A stretch of DNA of 64,000 bases from Symbiodinium kawagutii (taxonomy: Eukaryota > Sar > Dinophyceae > Suessiales > Symbiodiniaceae), in NCBI GenBank assembly GCA_009767595.1, contig VSDK01010248.1, positions 420,427 to 484,426 of the forward strand, written 5' to 3'. The position numbers and the translations under genes are program-made. Every line of letters begins with the position of its first letter. Within the stretch, counting starts at the first letter, position 1. Of the stretch, positions 13,060 through 24,155 are shown piece after piece. Below the pieces are notes generated by a model. That model was not told where the DNA came from, made no database searches, and was given only the letters and a program-made list of their open reading frames with translations.

Positions 13060-13091
13060 CTGGAGCTCCTGCACTCTGCTGGAGCTTGGAC
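13060..13091 (-). CDS. Candidate micro-exon, coiled-coil gene model
   Basis: The acceptor CACGCCACAG precedes 32 bases whose frame (two leading bases, then ten codons) reads PSSSRVQELQ. The donor would be CTCCAG|GCATGG, a GC-type site. Entry needs a preceding exon ending in phase 1 and exit is in phase 0, compatible with the neighbours at 17097-17118 and 12303-12395. It is short and supported only by splice-site pattern, phase and composition. Confidence 0.35.
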
Positions 13092-13410
13092 CTGTGGCGT
13101 GCCAAGGAAGGTCACCAGCACCGCTGACAACGGGACCCTAGCAATGTATAGATCATGCACCTCATTACCCCAAAGGTATAGATGGTTCATAGACCCTAAA
13201 AGGGGAAATGGTGCCTTCAAACCTTTGAGGCCATTTTTCTGTTTAAATGCCGGTCAACATTTCTGGGGTCAACAATGGCCTGAGCTGAAGTAATGCAACA
13301 GTGCTGAACATCCAACTAGCTGAGCCGGCTGATGGTGACACTAAGCGGATGGGAGTTTGGCCACTTGGTTCAACCACCAAGCAGCCCAACTTATCATGAG
13401 AGAAACTTAA

Positions 13411-13889
13411 GCATTCAAAGCCAGCTTTGTGGCTGGTTTGGTCCCACGCCATTGGCTGGCAGGGTCCCGTTGTCCCAGCCCTTTGCAATCCATGCGGTGC
13501 GCTGGGGATATGGAAGAAGCCAGATCTTCCGAAGGTCTCCAAGGTGGATGACAACTTGTGGTGTGTCACTGCCATTTACTCACAAAAAGGGATGGGTCAA
13601 TATCAATCCTCAATATTGCCCAACCGCCTTTTGATGAATAATGAATAATTAATGATTAATGTACCATATATTGCACCATCAATATTGTACCATGAATAAG
13701 GAAAACAATGGTTAATGATGGTACACTAGGGGTACAGGTTTTGACCCCTTGCCAAAAAAGGCACAAGCAAAATCAGAAACCAACGGGATATCTCTACTCA
13801 AACATGCATGCACACACACACACACACAGACTTCTGTTTTGAAACCGCCTCAGTTCTGACCCGCCATTGCCCTTGCAAGCGCAAGTTTT
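13411..13889. repeat. Dispersed duplication, copy 1 (damaged exon copy)
   Basis: Shares AAAGCCAG-TTTGTGGCTGG, CCCTTTGCAATCCAT, ATGACAACTTGT and, at its right end, AAGCGCAAGTTTTC with 23711-24155, in the same order and orientation. The exon-like stretch at its right end (ENLRLQ on the minus strand) lacks the AG acceptor present in the other copy. Confidence 0.65.
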
Positions 13890-15281
13890 CACAATGATAG
13901 TTGCAAGCCACCATCTGTCATAATTCGTGCCGGTAATAATGTTGATCGTAGGAATTGCAAATGGTAATAAATGATAAACAAGCACAGTACATGGTAACAA
14001 AAGGTGATGGCGGGGGTTCCTATATTCATCAGGTTGTCATGAAAAAAACATTCAATACGGGACAACAAACATATTGATATATAAATATATATATATATAT
14101 ACCTTGGGGTCCAACAACCTTTAAATGAAAGGGGGTTCGGTAACGACCATTCTTTGCAAATTTGCAGGTCCACATGTGGCTTCTGGAGTGGATGGAGTGG
14201 ATCTGACCCAAATTTTTGGGCTTTGGACAAATACTCACTAGTTTTTTGCCTGATATGGTTTAGATCCCCAATGATGGAAGTAAAGGTAGATTAGTTTGGA
14301 ATATGATTTCCACTAGAAGAGTTTCCTTGGGATAAACTGATAAACCAAGGTCGGGTACCCATTTGTCTAAATACGTCCATAAACGACGAAAGTGCTGTTC
14401 CTGAAAACAATGCAATGCTCGATGTCACTTGTAACCAATCCGGCATTTTGTTTGGCTCTTTTTGATGAACATCTACCGTAGATGATCATTGTCAATCGTG
14501 TAGTTGAAGTAATTGCTTTGACCTATCCACGTACTTCCACGTATATTACGTTTTCCTGCTGGGACCTGCGCCACTGATATCCTGACAGCAACCAGCACTA
14601 CTTTTTGGGCATGTGCTAGTTTATTCACTGGAAGGATTCCTTTTGCTTGCAGTAGTCATGGGCTTTGAAAAAATATATTCTAGATTGCAATGTTTTGTAA
14701 GACATCCATCAGCGGGCGTCGACTCTCCAGTACAGTGAAAGATGGATTATTTCATGTAGTCGCTTCGGGTATTTGGGTCTTTGGTGTGCCTCATATCATC
14801 CATTCGCCTGCGGTTTCGATTGACAAAGCAATAGGTCTTGTAAAACAATGATGCCGTGGCTGTAGTGCAACTCTCGTTTATTGCAAGAATCTGAAACATA
14901 ATTCTGAAGTACAAACGTTTGTAGGGTACATGATAAGCTTGCACAGGGCATATCTAAGGTGTTTGATTTGCGTTTGTGCGCGTTTACTATATCGATCTTT
15001 GATTGTGTTACCAAGTTTTCTGCCAGTGTGGTACCTCTCGAGTGGATAATCTGGAGCCAATCTTGAACCGGTCAGCCCCGGTATGATTGGAGAAGGGATT
15101 AATGAATAAAGCGGAGAAACATATTACACATGGCATTTTGTAGGAGTAACTGGCAAAAGTGATTTTTGAGCACTTGCCAATTTTCAACTTATACACTTGA
15201 AAACAAAGGTTGTTATTGGAACGACCTTTCTTTCAAAGGGGGTTTGGATGCCAGGGTATATATATATATATTGATTATTAG

Positions 15282-15381
15282 TCTCTGGCAAACTAACCTG
15301 GAAGTGTAAAATCCACCATTTAGTGGACCGTTTACCTATTAAGACCGGTGATTCTTGGCTTCCAGCTTAGTTTGGCAGAGC
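15282..15381. mobile_element. Fold-back repeat family 5, copy 2
   Basis: Ends CTCTGGCAAACTAACCTGGA and CTTCCAGCTTAGTTTGGCAG. Another left end (CTGGTAAACTAACCTGG) is at about 49403. Confidence 0.65.
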
Positions 15382-16410
15382 GTATTACAGGATCTTTCAG
15401 CCACAACCAAATGCTTTGCATGTCGTGGACCATTTGGAAAGTTACAGATTGTTACAGCGACCCTTCAGACGTAACCAGCTTTACATGTCATCGCCCTTCA
15501 GGAAAGTGGGGGCATCAACGCGCAACGCGCCTGACTGAGACATCTGCAGATCCTGTTTTTCACCTGGTGGCCCCGCTCGCAAGGTGAGAATCCCCAGTTG
15601 CAGTTGCATCTCAAGTGTTGTACAAATGCTGGGTCAATGGAACTAGGACAAACAATGCAGGTGCATGGGTAAAATATCAAACAGATTCATACTGCGACTT
15701 GGCTGAAGCAAATGCAGTTATAAATAATTTCTACACTGCTGAAAACCATAACAACAAATTTCAACACTACTTTTGAACGTTCAAAACCACCCTAGATTTC
15801 TTGGTCAATCACCAACTTTGTTTTTCGCAACCGCTAAGTGTTGGATCTACCAACCATAATCCTCGACCGTTGCATCTGCCAGGGCGTTCTTAAAATTGGA
15901 GAACACCCAAATGTTGGGTGTTTTGTTAATGGTTTTGTAGCCATGGCGGACAAAGGCATACGGTGACTATTAACAACGGGATGACAAGCGACAATGACAA
16001 TAGGGGATATAGCAGCTACAATGGTTGGTTTACTAAAAAATCAAGGATGATTTCATATAAAGGATGATTTTTGGGGTACCCCTATATTATTATACCTACC
16101 TGAAGTGATTTTTGTTGCGTTATGAATACTATCTACCCGCATCTTGCCGCTAATAATAGTGAGTTCATATCGGCACCTTGACGTTCACTTTGGTTTACTA
16201 ATCCCTGCTTCTTATTACTAAACGCTCCCCACAATACTAAAAACTACCCTGGGCGCTTAGTATCTAGGGGGGTAGTACTAGCAAAAGGGATCATAACTTC
16301 ATCTACCAGCAATATCTACTAGCTACCACAACTGATATCCTGTTTGTGTTCACCAACTGACCTTCAAACAGTGTGCACTTGCCAAACATACGGGCTAGCT
16401 GAGCCGTCAA

Positions 16411-16491
16411 TGTATATATATATATATATATAAATAAATATAAATATATTTGTCTACATATATATGTATAGAAATAAAACAAATGAATACA

Positions 16492-16526
<35 letters not shown>

Positions 16527-16548
16527 ATACATAAATAAATAAATATGC
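16411..16548. repeat. TA and AAAT microsatellites
   Basis: A TA run followed by AAATA variants and about 14 AAAT units. Confidence 0.93.
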
Positions 16549-16571
16549 GTATATATGTAGATGTCAGATTT

Positions 16572-16674
16572 AAGTGTTTCTCAAAATAGGGGTAACCCCC
16601 AATCATCCGATATTCATCATTGTGTATGAATGAACCAATCATTTTTTGGGTTCCCTATTCTGAGAAACGACCAT
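16572..16674. mobile_element. Fold-back repeat family 1
   Basis: Ends GTGTTTCTCAAAATAGGGG and TTCCCTATTCTGAGAAACGA, next to the AAAT microsatellite. Confidence 0.75.
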
Positions 16675-16687
16675 ATAGATATATGAA

Positions 16688-16904
16688 ATATGGCTGTGGG
16701 TCAAAACCCCGTACCCCTCGTTCCCCTCTCATTAACCCGGCTGTTTCCCTTTGTTGGTGATTATCCCCCATGAAATTGGTTGATTAAAGCCTTGACCCAG
16801 CTCGCCATAGCTGGTATATCCCCTGTAGTTGCTAGTTGTGATCCCCTATTATTAACCATTTACCAGCTAGCTATTGATGGTTAAAGCCTTGACCCATAGC
16901 CATA
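16688..16904. mobile_element. Fold-back repeat family 3, extended
   Basis: Begins ATATGGCTGTGGGTCA, has an inner TTGACCCAGCTCGCCATAG end at 16809 and a second end TTGACCCATAGCCATATG at 16904, so the right half is duplicated. Confidence 0.72.
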
Positions 16905-16918
16905 TGTAAAACTGCATA

Positions 16919-17021
16919 TGGGTGTTTCTTAACATATGGGTACCCCCAAATCATCCATTATAAACCATTATTAGTAATAAGCCTGCTAATTTTCAGGTCC
17001 CCTATTTTGGGAAACCACCAT
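16919..17021. mobile_element. Fold-back repeat family 1
   Basis: Ends GGGTGTTTCTTAACATATGG and CCCCTATTTTGGGAAACCAC, directly after a family-3 copy. Confidence 0.7.
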
Positions 17022-17096
17022 ATGTATAACTGCATATAATGAACCAACAATCCCGTGTGCTTCCTGCGCGAAGACCCACAGCCCAGGTCCCCCCAC

Positions 17097-17118
17097 GCTG
17101 AAGCTGTTGGATCTGAGC
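17097..17118 (-). CDS. Candidate micro-exon, one heptad
   Basis: Between GACGCCAG and a GT donor (CAGC|GTGGGG) lie 22 bases reading AQIQQLQ plus one base. The same length and phase occur at 34144-34165, which reads EKINSLQ plus one base. One heptad per exon fits a coiled-coil gene built by exon duplication. Evidence is thin because of the small size. Confidence 0.3.
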
Positions 17119-17639
17119 CTGGCGTCACGACGGATCTGGGGGTACGACGGTACCGGGTACCCCCCAAGTCACGGTTGGTTTACTACTATAAACGACTTAC
17201 AACGTGGATGATTTAGGGAGTAGATGATGATTTCCACCTAGCCAGTTTGGAGATCAACCAAAGTGGATGGTTTATTCCTGTAAATGGTTTACACAGGATG
17301 ATTTAGGGGTACCCCCACTGAGATGCTTGATATGGGAAAGTCTTTGGCACAAAAGATCATCTATAGCAATCATCTTCAGGAATCTATGGCAATCATCTTT
17401 ATCTGTGTTGTCATGGATCACATGCACAATCTGTGGACACATGGGTTTGAGTGTTTTTGATATTGTTTCATATATACACATGAGTTTGACAGAAAGGTGA
17501 TCGTTTATGTTCATCAATTTTCCGAGCATTTAGCCTTTCAAAACATCTGTGATTAGTTGTTGTGACAAAGAAACAGAAACGCACAGACCAACATCCAACG
17601 CTTTGAAATCTCCAAACGGATTCGTTGGTGCCATCGCAC

Positions 17640-17716
17640 CTGCAGTTGCATCAGCTGCATCTGTAGGCTCGTCACTTGCGGCGACGGCGGCGGTGGAGAT
17701 GAGGGCGGTGTGGCAC
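17640..17716 (-). CDS. Candidate exon: proline-rich linker plus coiled coil
   Basis: The acceptor is CCCCACAACTGCAG and the donor CTGCAG|GTGCGATGG. The 77 bases (2 + 25 codons) read a Pro/Ser stretch, ATPPSSPPPPSPQ, then VTSLQMQLMQLQ, a regular a/d-type heptad pattern. Exons of similar design (Pro-rich followed by Gln/Leu-rich) are seen at 39952-40023 and 50415-50493. Entry follows a phase-1 exit, as offered by 18418-18450, and exit is phase 0. The plus-strand frame here is also open, so strand choice rests on the splice signals and heptads. Confidence 0.45.
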
Positions 17717-18417
17717 CTGCAGTTGTGGGGCGGCTCTCCGAAAAGGTAGGATTCATTGGACGTAACGGCGAACCCCACAATGGGTGGTTCAGTTCATTAC
17801 TATAAATGACTGATAAACTGGATGATTTCGGGGTACCCTATTGAGAGCAACTACCATGTGTTACTACAAAGGCCGTACTGTTCCATATCGGTTGCATTTT
17901 TTCTGCAAAGTCTGCACATCAAGGAGGGTCTCTGGTTTCTTGTGCGCAAGGAGGTCCAGCTTCCCCACACGATGGTTTCAAACTTTGGATTACTAAGGCC
18001 AAGGGATTAAAGGCCATACTGGTAGCAATGAACGGGAAATAGCACTGCTAGAACCCTAAGAACGATCATTCACTGACTTTACCACTACATCAATATCAAT
18101 CTAGTTAAGAATCAATCTAGTTAAGAAAACTCTTATCATCATATTTTGCACATATTTCAAAACCATGGAAAACCATGGAAAACCATGAATATTCTTGCTT
18201 CACTATCCAGTAGCCATCAATTAAGGATCAGTGACAATCCTTAACTCATTCAGAATGAAATGACTATCATTGATTATATTTTATAAATCCATCATCAACT
18301 AAAATTGACCAATCAGTAATCAGCATTGACAAGTATTGACACACCATTGCTGACCATCATTAACCATCACTAACCATTCCCAATCATCACCAACTGCAGA
18401 TCAGGACTCTTTCCGGC

Positions 18418-18450
18418 CTCCGGTCGCGTTGCGAAGCCGAAGGTTTTCGC
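18418..18450 (-). CDS. Candidate micro-exon, ENLRL-type
   Basis: The acceptor GTGTCCTTCAG precedes GC plus ten codons reading ENLRLRNATG and one further base. The donor is GGAG|GCCGGA (GC type). It shares its reading, its two leading bases and its phase-1 exit with the 27-base candidates at 24129-24155 and 38204-38230, which suggests exon duplication. Confidence 0.4.
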
Positions 18451-19760
18451 CTGAAGGACACCATGGCAGACCATATGCAGGGGTGATGCGTGGTTGATTC
18501 TCCAGCTATGTATGGTGATATACGCGTTCGTACATGAATGATGTACTCCCATAGCTGTGCTAATTCTGAATGGTTTGTTAGCAGTGCTTGGAAAGTCCGC
18601 TCAAGCGGAATCTGGTGTAATTGCCGTGACTCCGAAGCACTCTCTTTGTAGGATGACATGGAAAAGTACGGGTCAATCAAGAACAATGAAGCATCAATGA
18701 TATGGCTAGCCTACCAACCAACAGATGGGTCGGTGAAAATCCCAACAGTTCGACTAGTTAGATCATTTATGGCATGTTCACCCGGAGTACAGGGTCACAC
18801 AGCCATCTCCGGCCATGAGACCCACCAATGTTTGGACGCGAGTCCTCGGCTCTGAAGGGTGGGTCATCCTTCAACCGTTGGCGGCTGTCTCCATCAACGG
18901 ATGGGAAGCCCACCCGGGAGCATCTTCCTCCATGACCTGCGCTACACCAGCACAGTGGCCATTGAATTCCTCTCAACCAGCACTGGCCATGGCGGTTTTG
19001 GCATAGGCAGTGACTGGGGACCTCAAAGTTATACTTGGTCTATTATGATAAATTGACTAATGTGAAGGATGCTTTGGGGGTACCCCCATTTTAAGAAACC
19101 CTCCATATCTAGACTCGACCATGATCAACTGTTCGTTTTGCATTATTGAGAACCCCTTAAGTCAACACATTCAACATATCGCTTTGAGCATAATCAACCA
19201 TTTCCTGTCCTCAGTATACATGGTTGGTTAGTCATTAAACGCTAGTCAATATCATCAACCATGAATACATTGCCATAATATAATCAACCTTATCACTATC
19301 AATTAATGCTTCACACTTATCATAGTGCTTATAGTATTAATTGTCAACCATATTGATCAGTATTATGCCAAAGGAACCTTTCGATAAGCACATTCAACCT
19401 CTGATGTAGCTGGCCGGAGAATCCACCATGTCTTCAGCGAGCATGGATTGGCTATGGCAGCCAACGAGCTGTTTCATTACCATGAAGGGTATACCAGTGC
19501 TGACCATCACTGACTCATATCAACATCCTTCTTTTCGTTACCCATGAATCAACCATATGACCAACAGTACAACCAGCAACCAATCTACAATTAACCATTC
19601 ATCACCCCATGAATCAACCACTAAAACGCCGTTGCATTTAACACATTACCCTCTGGTAGTCCCTAACCTGGCTAGCTGGATTCTCACCATGTTTTATAAG
19701 GAAACCCTGGGAAACCACCAAGAGCCATGGTGGATTTTCCATTGCCGTTGCATTTAACAC

Positions 19761-19882
19761 ATGGCAGTGGGTCAAAACCCTCAGTCCCCCTGGTTCCCCT
19801 ATCATTAACCATGGTTGTCCCTCTAAATTGATTGGTTATTACACCCTGTTATAATTGCTTCATATTGACCCAGCTCGCCACA
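19761..19882. mobile_element. Fold-back repeat family 3
   Basis: Ends ATGGCAGTGGGTCAAAACCC and TTGACCCAGCTCGCCACAT. Confidence 0.75.
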
Positions 19883-20050
19883 TAACCACCAGCATCCCCG
19901 TTGCGTGGTGATCACCCCACGCGGAACCGCACCACGTGTGACCCGGCACCGTGACCCAAGGTCTGAAGCGCTTGCCGTCCAAGTCTCGGAGCAAGCCATC
20001 CACACGAGCCTGGCAAGCACCCACCGCCAACCACCACCAACCAACCAATT

Positions 20051-20152
20051 TGGTGGTTTCTCAAAATGGGGGTACAATAAAATGGTTGGTTTATTACTAA
20101 AAATGACTATTAATGGATGATTTAGGAGGTCCCCTATTTTGAGAAACGCCCA
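20051..20152. mobile_element. Fold-back repeat family 1
   Basis: Well-preserved copy: TGGTGGTTTCTCAAAATGGG at the left, CCCCTATTTTGAGAAACGCC at the right. Confidence 0.8.
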
Positions 20153-21507
20153 TTTATTGGTGTTAAGTCACGGTGTTAAGCGGTGTTGGTTCATTGATGG
20201 TAATTAGCAATACAATATTTGCACAAAAGTAGTTATTGAATAAGTAGGTTGATGTAGATTGATTTTGAGTGTAGGCAAGTGGTAACTACTACTAACTACT
20301 GATGAGCTGATGCTCCAGTGGTTAATTTGGTTCATTGATGGGGCTAAAAATCTAGATAAAAGTGGTGTGCATCATAAATGGTTCATCAATTATTCAAATG
20401 CTGCCATAGGTAATGCTTCATAAACAGTTGAATGCTTATTTATAGGTGATGTTGAGCAACGAGAATGAGGAATAAACCAACTATTCATGAGTACATGTGC
20501 TATATAAATATATCGCTGTAAATAAATATGTATAAATATTCATGTGTATATATTGACCTATATCTATATGTGTATATATTGAACTATATCTATTTGTATA
20601 TATTATATATATATATATAAATTTGCTTTAGCATACGCACATATATCATATCTCTATTCTTTCATGTACCTATACCCTTAAAGTGCGTATTTGTGTCATT
20701 GATATTTCTATGTATGTATTGATTTGATATCTAATTAATCATTATTATCAGTAGTATCATTATATATAGTGCATGGCATATGACGCCAATAGAGACAATT
20801 GTAAATATTCATTGTTTCCACACACATATTCAATCTGATACAACATTAGCATCTATGTTCAGCTTATCTTTTTACAGCACGCACACATGTTCAAAACACT
20901 TTGCCGATGACATGCTGGAACCAAACTAGGTAATTCCAAGCGCCAATGTTCTGAACAGGTTTTGGAAATACCCAGTAATACCCAGAATTTCCAATCTGTC
21001 GCTATAGAAACGCTGGTTACTGCCACTGTTTTGTCACACCAGTTTTGAGCTGTAACCAGCGTGCGTCTCGTGTTTGTGGATGGTTTCCCCTGGCGGCTGG
21101 GGCGTCCGGGGTGACCATCAACACATTTGAAGATTGAGAAGCCCCTGTACCCGCCGACCCAAAAGCAGCCTGGCCAAGGCCAACCCATCACAAAGGAAAT
21201 ACATCTATATTTCTGCATTATGTACTAACATACTCTAATGTAGATGTACATGACAACTGTGGCTAAATGTGGCTAATCTATTCATGTGAACAGCCAGGGA
21301 TACGTATGGGGCCATTGAGCCACAGCCAGACTGCAAAAAATACAAACGCATGGTCACTGGACGATTCATAAGGTATTTTGCAACTGGGATGGACAACAAA
21401 CACTGTCGTTTTTGAGCCAGGCCGTGAATGCAATCAGCGGGAAACAAAGAACAACACATCAAGCATAATCAAGCAACCGACACCAACAACAACCAAGCAA
21501 TTCTAGT

Positions 21508-21636
21508 CTGGTTGGTGGTTATAACCCCTTCCTAAAAGATATTAAAAGACACTAGTATAACCCTTGCTTTAAAAAAACACATATCATTAGTCAACCAAGT
21601 CAACCAACTAACCATTTGCTAAAACCACCAACCAGT
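21508..21636. mobile_element. Fold-back repeat family 2, longer version
   Basis: Ends CTGGTTGGTGGTTATAACCC and AAAACCACCAACCAG; about 30 extra inner bases. Confidence 0.75.
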
Positions 21637-21797
21637 CATTGACATCATCCCAATCCCTGCAGCTTGGTCGTGTTCATACGCCATGGATCCCAACCGCCGC
21701 CTGTAGCTCCCCCAGCACTCGCTCTTGGTCACGAGCCAAGCCCGGGGAGGCTGGACCTGACCGAACTAATGGGAAGTAGCCATCAGCTGAACCCATT

Positions 21798-21918
21798 TCT
21801 GGTGGCTTTTTGATCCCTTGCTAAAAGCCGAACTTTTAGTGGCTATATGGAAAATCAATCATATTCCTAAAAAGCTAAAAAGCTAAGTTCATAGCTGTAA
21901 TCCACCCAGTGCCATTTC
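21798..21918. mobile_element. Dispersed repeat family 4, copy 1
   Basis: Shares GGTGGCTTTTTGATCCCTTG, TTGCTAAAAG, TTTAGTGGCTATA and AGCTGTAATCCACCCAG with 53120-53234. TIRs are less clear than in families 1-3. Confidence 0.65.
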
Positions 21919-22082
21919 TGGTGATGTTATAAGGATTATGATGGGTAAGATTATGATGATTCATCACCAATTGGTGCTTTCGACCTAGCCAGTTTGGAGA
22001 TTTCTCAAGGTTGGTTTTGTAGGGATTGTAATGGTTCAGAATAGGGGATAGTCACCAACAATCATGGTAAACAGCTACTTTC

Positions 22083-22188
22083 TGGTGGTTTCTCAAGCCA
22101 GTTTGGGGACCCCTGAGTGATGGTTGGTTTATTACTTAGGAATCAACTGGATCATTTTGGGGGTACCCCTACTTTTAGAAACACCCAT
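22083..22188. mobile_element. Fold-back repeat family 1
   Basis: Left end TGGTGGTTTCTCAAGCC, right end GGGGTACCCCTACTTTTAGA. Confidence 0.7.
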
Positions 22189-22533
22189 CTGTAAATCATG
22201 TGAACAGCGGACGAAATCACTTGTTCGGGTAACCATCATTCCGGGAGGACTCGCAATTCAGTCGGACCTAGGATTCCTCATCCTCGGAGTGAAAAGAGAG
22301 TTTAAGAGGTGCCGATTTACCGAACAAGCTTCATGTTAAGTGGCCTTCGGCAACAACATCAACAACCTTCAACAAAACCAGCGCCAACTTCAGAAGATGT
22401 CTGTCACAAGACTTCCCTTGCGGAGTTGCTTCCACTCAGACTTTTTTCAAACGTCGCATCCCCCTGCTGTCTCCGATGGTCAACTTTCACTATTCATGAT
22501 CCACGCATGAACTACCCCGAGAAAAGCTGCGCA

Positions 22534-22560
22534 CAGAGGGCTTGAAAAAAGCGCCCTCTG
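22534..22560 (-). other. Stem-loop just 3' of UNG
   Basis: Two perfect 8-base arms, CAGAGGGC and GCCCTCTG, flank an 11-base loop, 25 bases beyond the glycosylase stop codon. On the coding strand the loop is T-rich (GCTTTTTTCAA). It could affect 3'-end formation or mRNA stability. It resembles a bacterial terminator only superficially, since the T run is in the loop and not after the stem. Function is inferred from position only. Confidence 0.45.
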
Positions 22561-22585
22561 GTCCCTTTAGATGTCAACACCTGGG

Positions 22586-23422
22586 TCACAAGGGTGGCAA
22601 ACTCCAAGTGATCCCTGGCTCACCCCTGGATGACAACAATTCGTTCACTTTCTGGAAATGACCACATCCTTTGAAGTGGCGTTCGTAGGAGAGCGGAGAT
22701 GGATGACCTGCAGTGAGAACCACGTGACGGTCTCGATCGATCAGGTTCGCCTTCTCTTTCGCATCTCTTCCCCAGAGAAGGAAGATGACACCTTGACGCT
22801 CTCGATTGACTGCTCGAATCGCACCGTCAGTCAGCCTGTCCCAACCAAGGGCCTTGTGACTGTTGGCTTGGCCTTCTTGAACTGTCAAACAAGAATTCAG
22901 CAGCAGAACACCTTGCTGCGCCCAGCTCGTCAGGTCTCCATGACTTGCAGGCCATGCAGCAGCCTCTTTCAACATGTTCACCAGACTCGGTGGGATGGTC
23001 ACCCTTGGCGCAACAGAGAAGGCCAAGCCGTTGGCTTGGCCGAGTCCATGGTAGGGATCCTGCCCTACGATCACAATGCGAACCTTCTCGAAAGGTGTAG
23101 CGAGGAAAGCTTTGAACACATCCTCTGGAGCTGGAAAAATGCGATTCACCTTCCGCATCTCCTCCACCTCTTGAATGGTCTTCTGCACTGAGGGCGTCCT
23201 CAGCACGGGAAGCAACGCATCACACCAGCTGCCGATCTTGGGAAGCCAAGCACTTCTGAACTCAGCGACTTCTGCTGGGTCTACGACTTGTGGCGTGGCA
23301 GGGCGTCGCGATGCAAACGCCAAGAGACTGCTCTGCTTCAAACGCTTCGAGGCACCGCCGCCTGCGTCTGACCCCGTCAAGTCCACGGGAGGCGTCTCCA
23401 GGGGACGCTTGGCGTCGCTCAT
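22586..23422 (-). CDS. UNG: Uracil-DNA glycosylase, family 1 (UNG)
   Basis: The enzyme removes uracil from DNA by cleaving the N-glycosidic bond, which starts base-excision repair in nucleus or organelles. From the ATG at 23422 the protein has 278 residues. Family motifs are visible: GQDPYHG at about residues 120-126 with the catalytic Asp at 122, LLLNSCLTV at 173-181, and HPSPLS at 240-245 with the catalytic His, followed by the typical GCGHFQKVNELL stretch. The N-terminus has a basic KRLK patch at 26-29 and a PCNA-binding-like QSSLLAFA at 30-37, as in nuclear UNG2. The frame stays open upstream to 23554 but has no ATG there, only a TTG after a stop. A run of C followed by CAG lies just before the ATG, which suits a splice or spliced-leader acceptor. 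The gene has no introns and looks intact. Family assignment is firm; the start is less certain, because an upstream exon could add a targeting peptide. Confidence 0.95.
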   Translation of the reverse strand: MSDAKRPLETPPVDLTGSDAGGGASKRLKQSSLLAFASRRPATPQVVDPAEVAEFRSAWLPKIGSWCDALLPVLRTPSVQKTIQEVEEMRKVNRIFPAPEDVFKAFLATPFEKVRIVIVGQDPYHGLGQANGLAFSVAPRVTIPPSLVNMLKEAAAWPASHGDLTSWAQQGVLLLNSCLTVQEGQANSHKALGWDRLTDGAIRAVNRERQGVIFLLWGRDAKEKANLIDRDRHVVLTAGHPSPLSYERHFKGCGHFQKVNELLSSRGEPGITWSLPPL

Positions 23423-23554
23423 GGCTGGGGGGGGGCGAGGCCTTGCAAGTTTTGTTGCAGCTTGAGCCCCCCTAGCAGCGCATATTGGTGCAGATCGGTG
23501 CCATGATCTCCGTGATGCAACTGTTGAAACAGCATGGAGAAAAAACTTCAACAA
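23423..23554 (-). other. Open 5' extension of the UNG frame
   Basis: The glycosylase frame continues 44 codons upstream of the ATG at 23422 with no stop, until a TGA at 23555-23557. The peptide would be Arg/Ala/Pro-rich (for example RSWHRSAPICAARGA), which resembles an organelle-targeting leader, but there is no in-frame ATG. It could be 5' untranslated sequence, or coding sequence if an upstream exon supplies the start. The pyrimidine tract and AG directly before the inner ATG favour a mature 5' end there. Confidence 0.4.
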
Positions 23555-23710
23555 TCAATTAGCATAGCTGGCTGATGGCTACAAACCACCAAGCTTGTAC
23601 AAGGGTTTTTGTTTGCCTATGCCAGTATGGAAGTGTTGTTACCACATTTTTTTTGTTCAACCAGCAAGCAGCTGCGAGATGTTGGCACCTCGCCATGAAA
23701 CCCAAGCAGT

Positions 23711-24155
23711 CAATTTAAAGCCAGGTTTGTGGCTGGTTTAATCCCGTTCGAAGCCCTTTGCAATCCATACTGCTTTTCGGTTACAAAGGTGGGCAATAGA
23801 CAATGACAACTTGTTGTGTGTCACCTCTAGTCCCATTTGCAATTAAAAAACAAACACATGAAATTAAGTTTCAAACGGGACATTTCAATTCAAAACAAAT
23901 CGAAAAAAATGGAAAAACAAAACGGGATATTTCAATTCAAACACATGAGCACACAGAGTTCTGCACAGAGTTCTGCTGCTTGAAAACTGCTTCAGCTCTG
24001 ATCTGAACGATGAAATGACTATTTGTCAATATTCATGACTTTTTGTCAACCATCCACTCACCAACCACCTTTAGCGACCAACATCACCCAACATCAACCA
24101 CTGGTGATTCCACAATTTCCCTCCTGGCCTTGCCGTTGTAAGCGCAAGTTTTCGC
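23711..24155. repeat. Dispersed duplication, copy 2
   Basis: Counterpart of 13411-13889, lying between the glycosylase gene and the candidate exon at 24555. It includes the 27-base micro-exon candidate at its right end with intact splice sites. Confidence 0.65.
24129..24155 (-). CDS. Candidate 27-base micro-exon, ENLRLQRQ
   Basis: An AG|GC acceptor (CCGCTGAG|GC) and a GC donor (CAAG|GCCAGG) bound 27 bases that read ENLRLQRQ with two leading bases and one trailing. The candidate at 38204-38230 has the same length and phases. The exon lies inside a segment that also exists in damaged form at 13411-13889, where the acceptor AG is lost. Confidence 0.45.

Noticed and set aside
22534-22560. Rho-independent terminator after UNG
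   Set aside because: The T run is in the loop rather than after the stem, and bacterial termination does not apply; kept only as a stem-loop.
22658-23191. 177-codon plus-strand frame
   Set aside because: It is the antisense shadow of the uracil-DNA glycosylase gene.
23552-23554. TTG as the start of a 322-residue UNG
   Set aside because: It directly follows a stop, and non-ATG starts are not expected here; the ATG at 23422 has a plausible acceptor just upstream.
23570-23592. Relict of the dinoflagellate spliced leader upstream of UNG
   Set aside because: Only GTAGCCAT matches on the minus strand; the rest of the leader is absent, so this is chance level.
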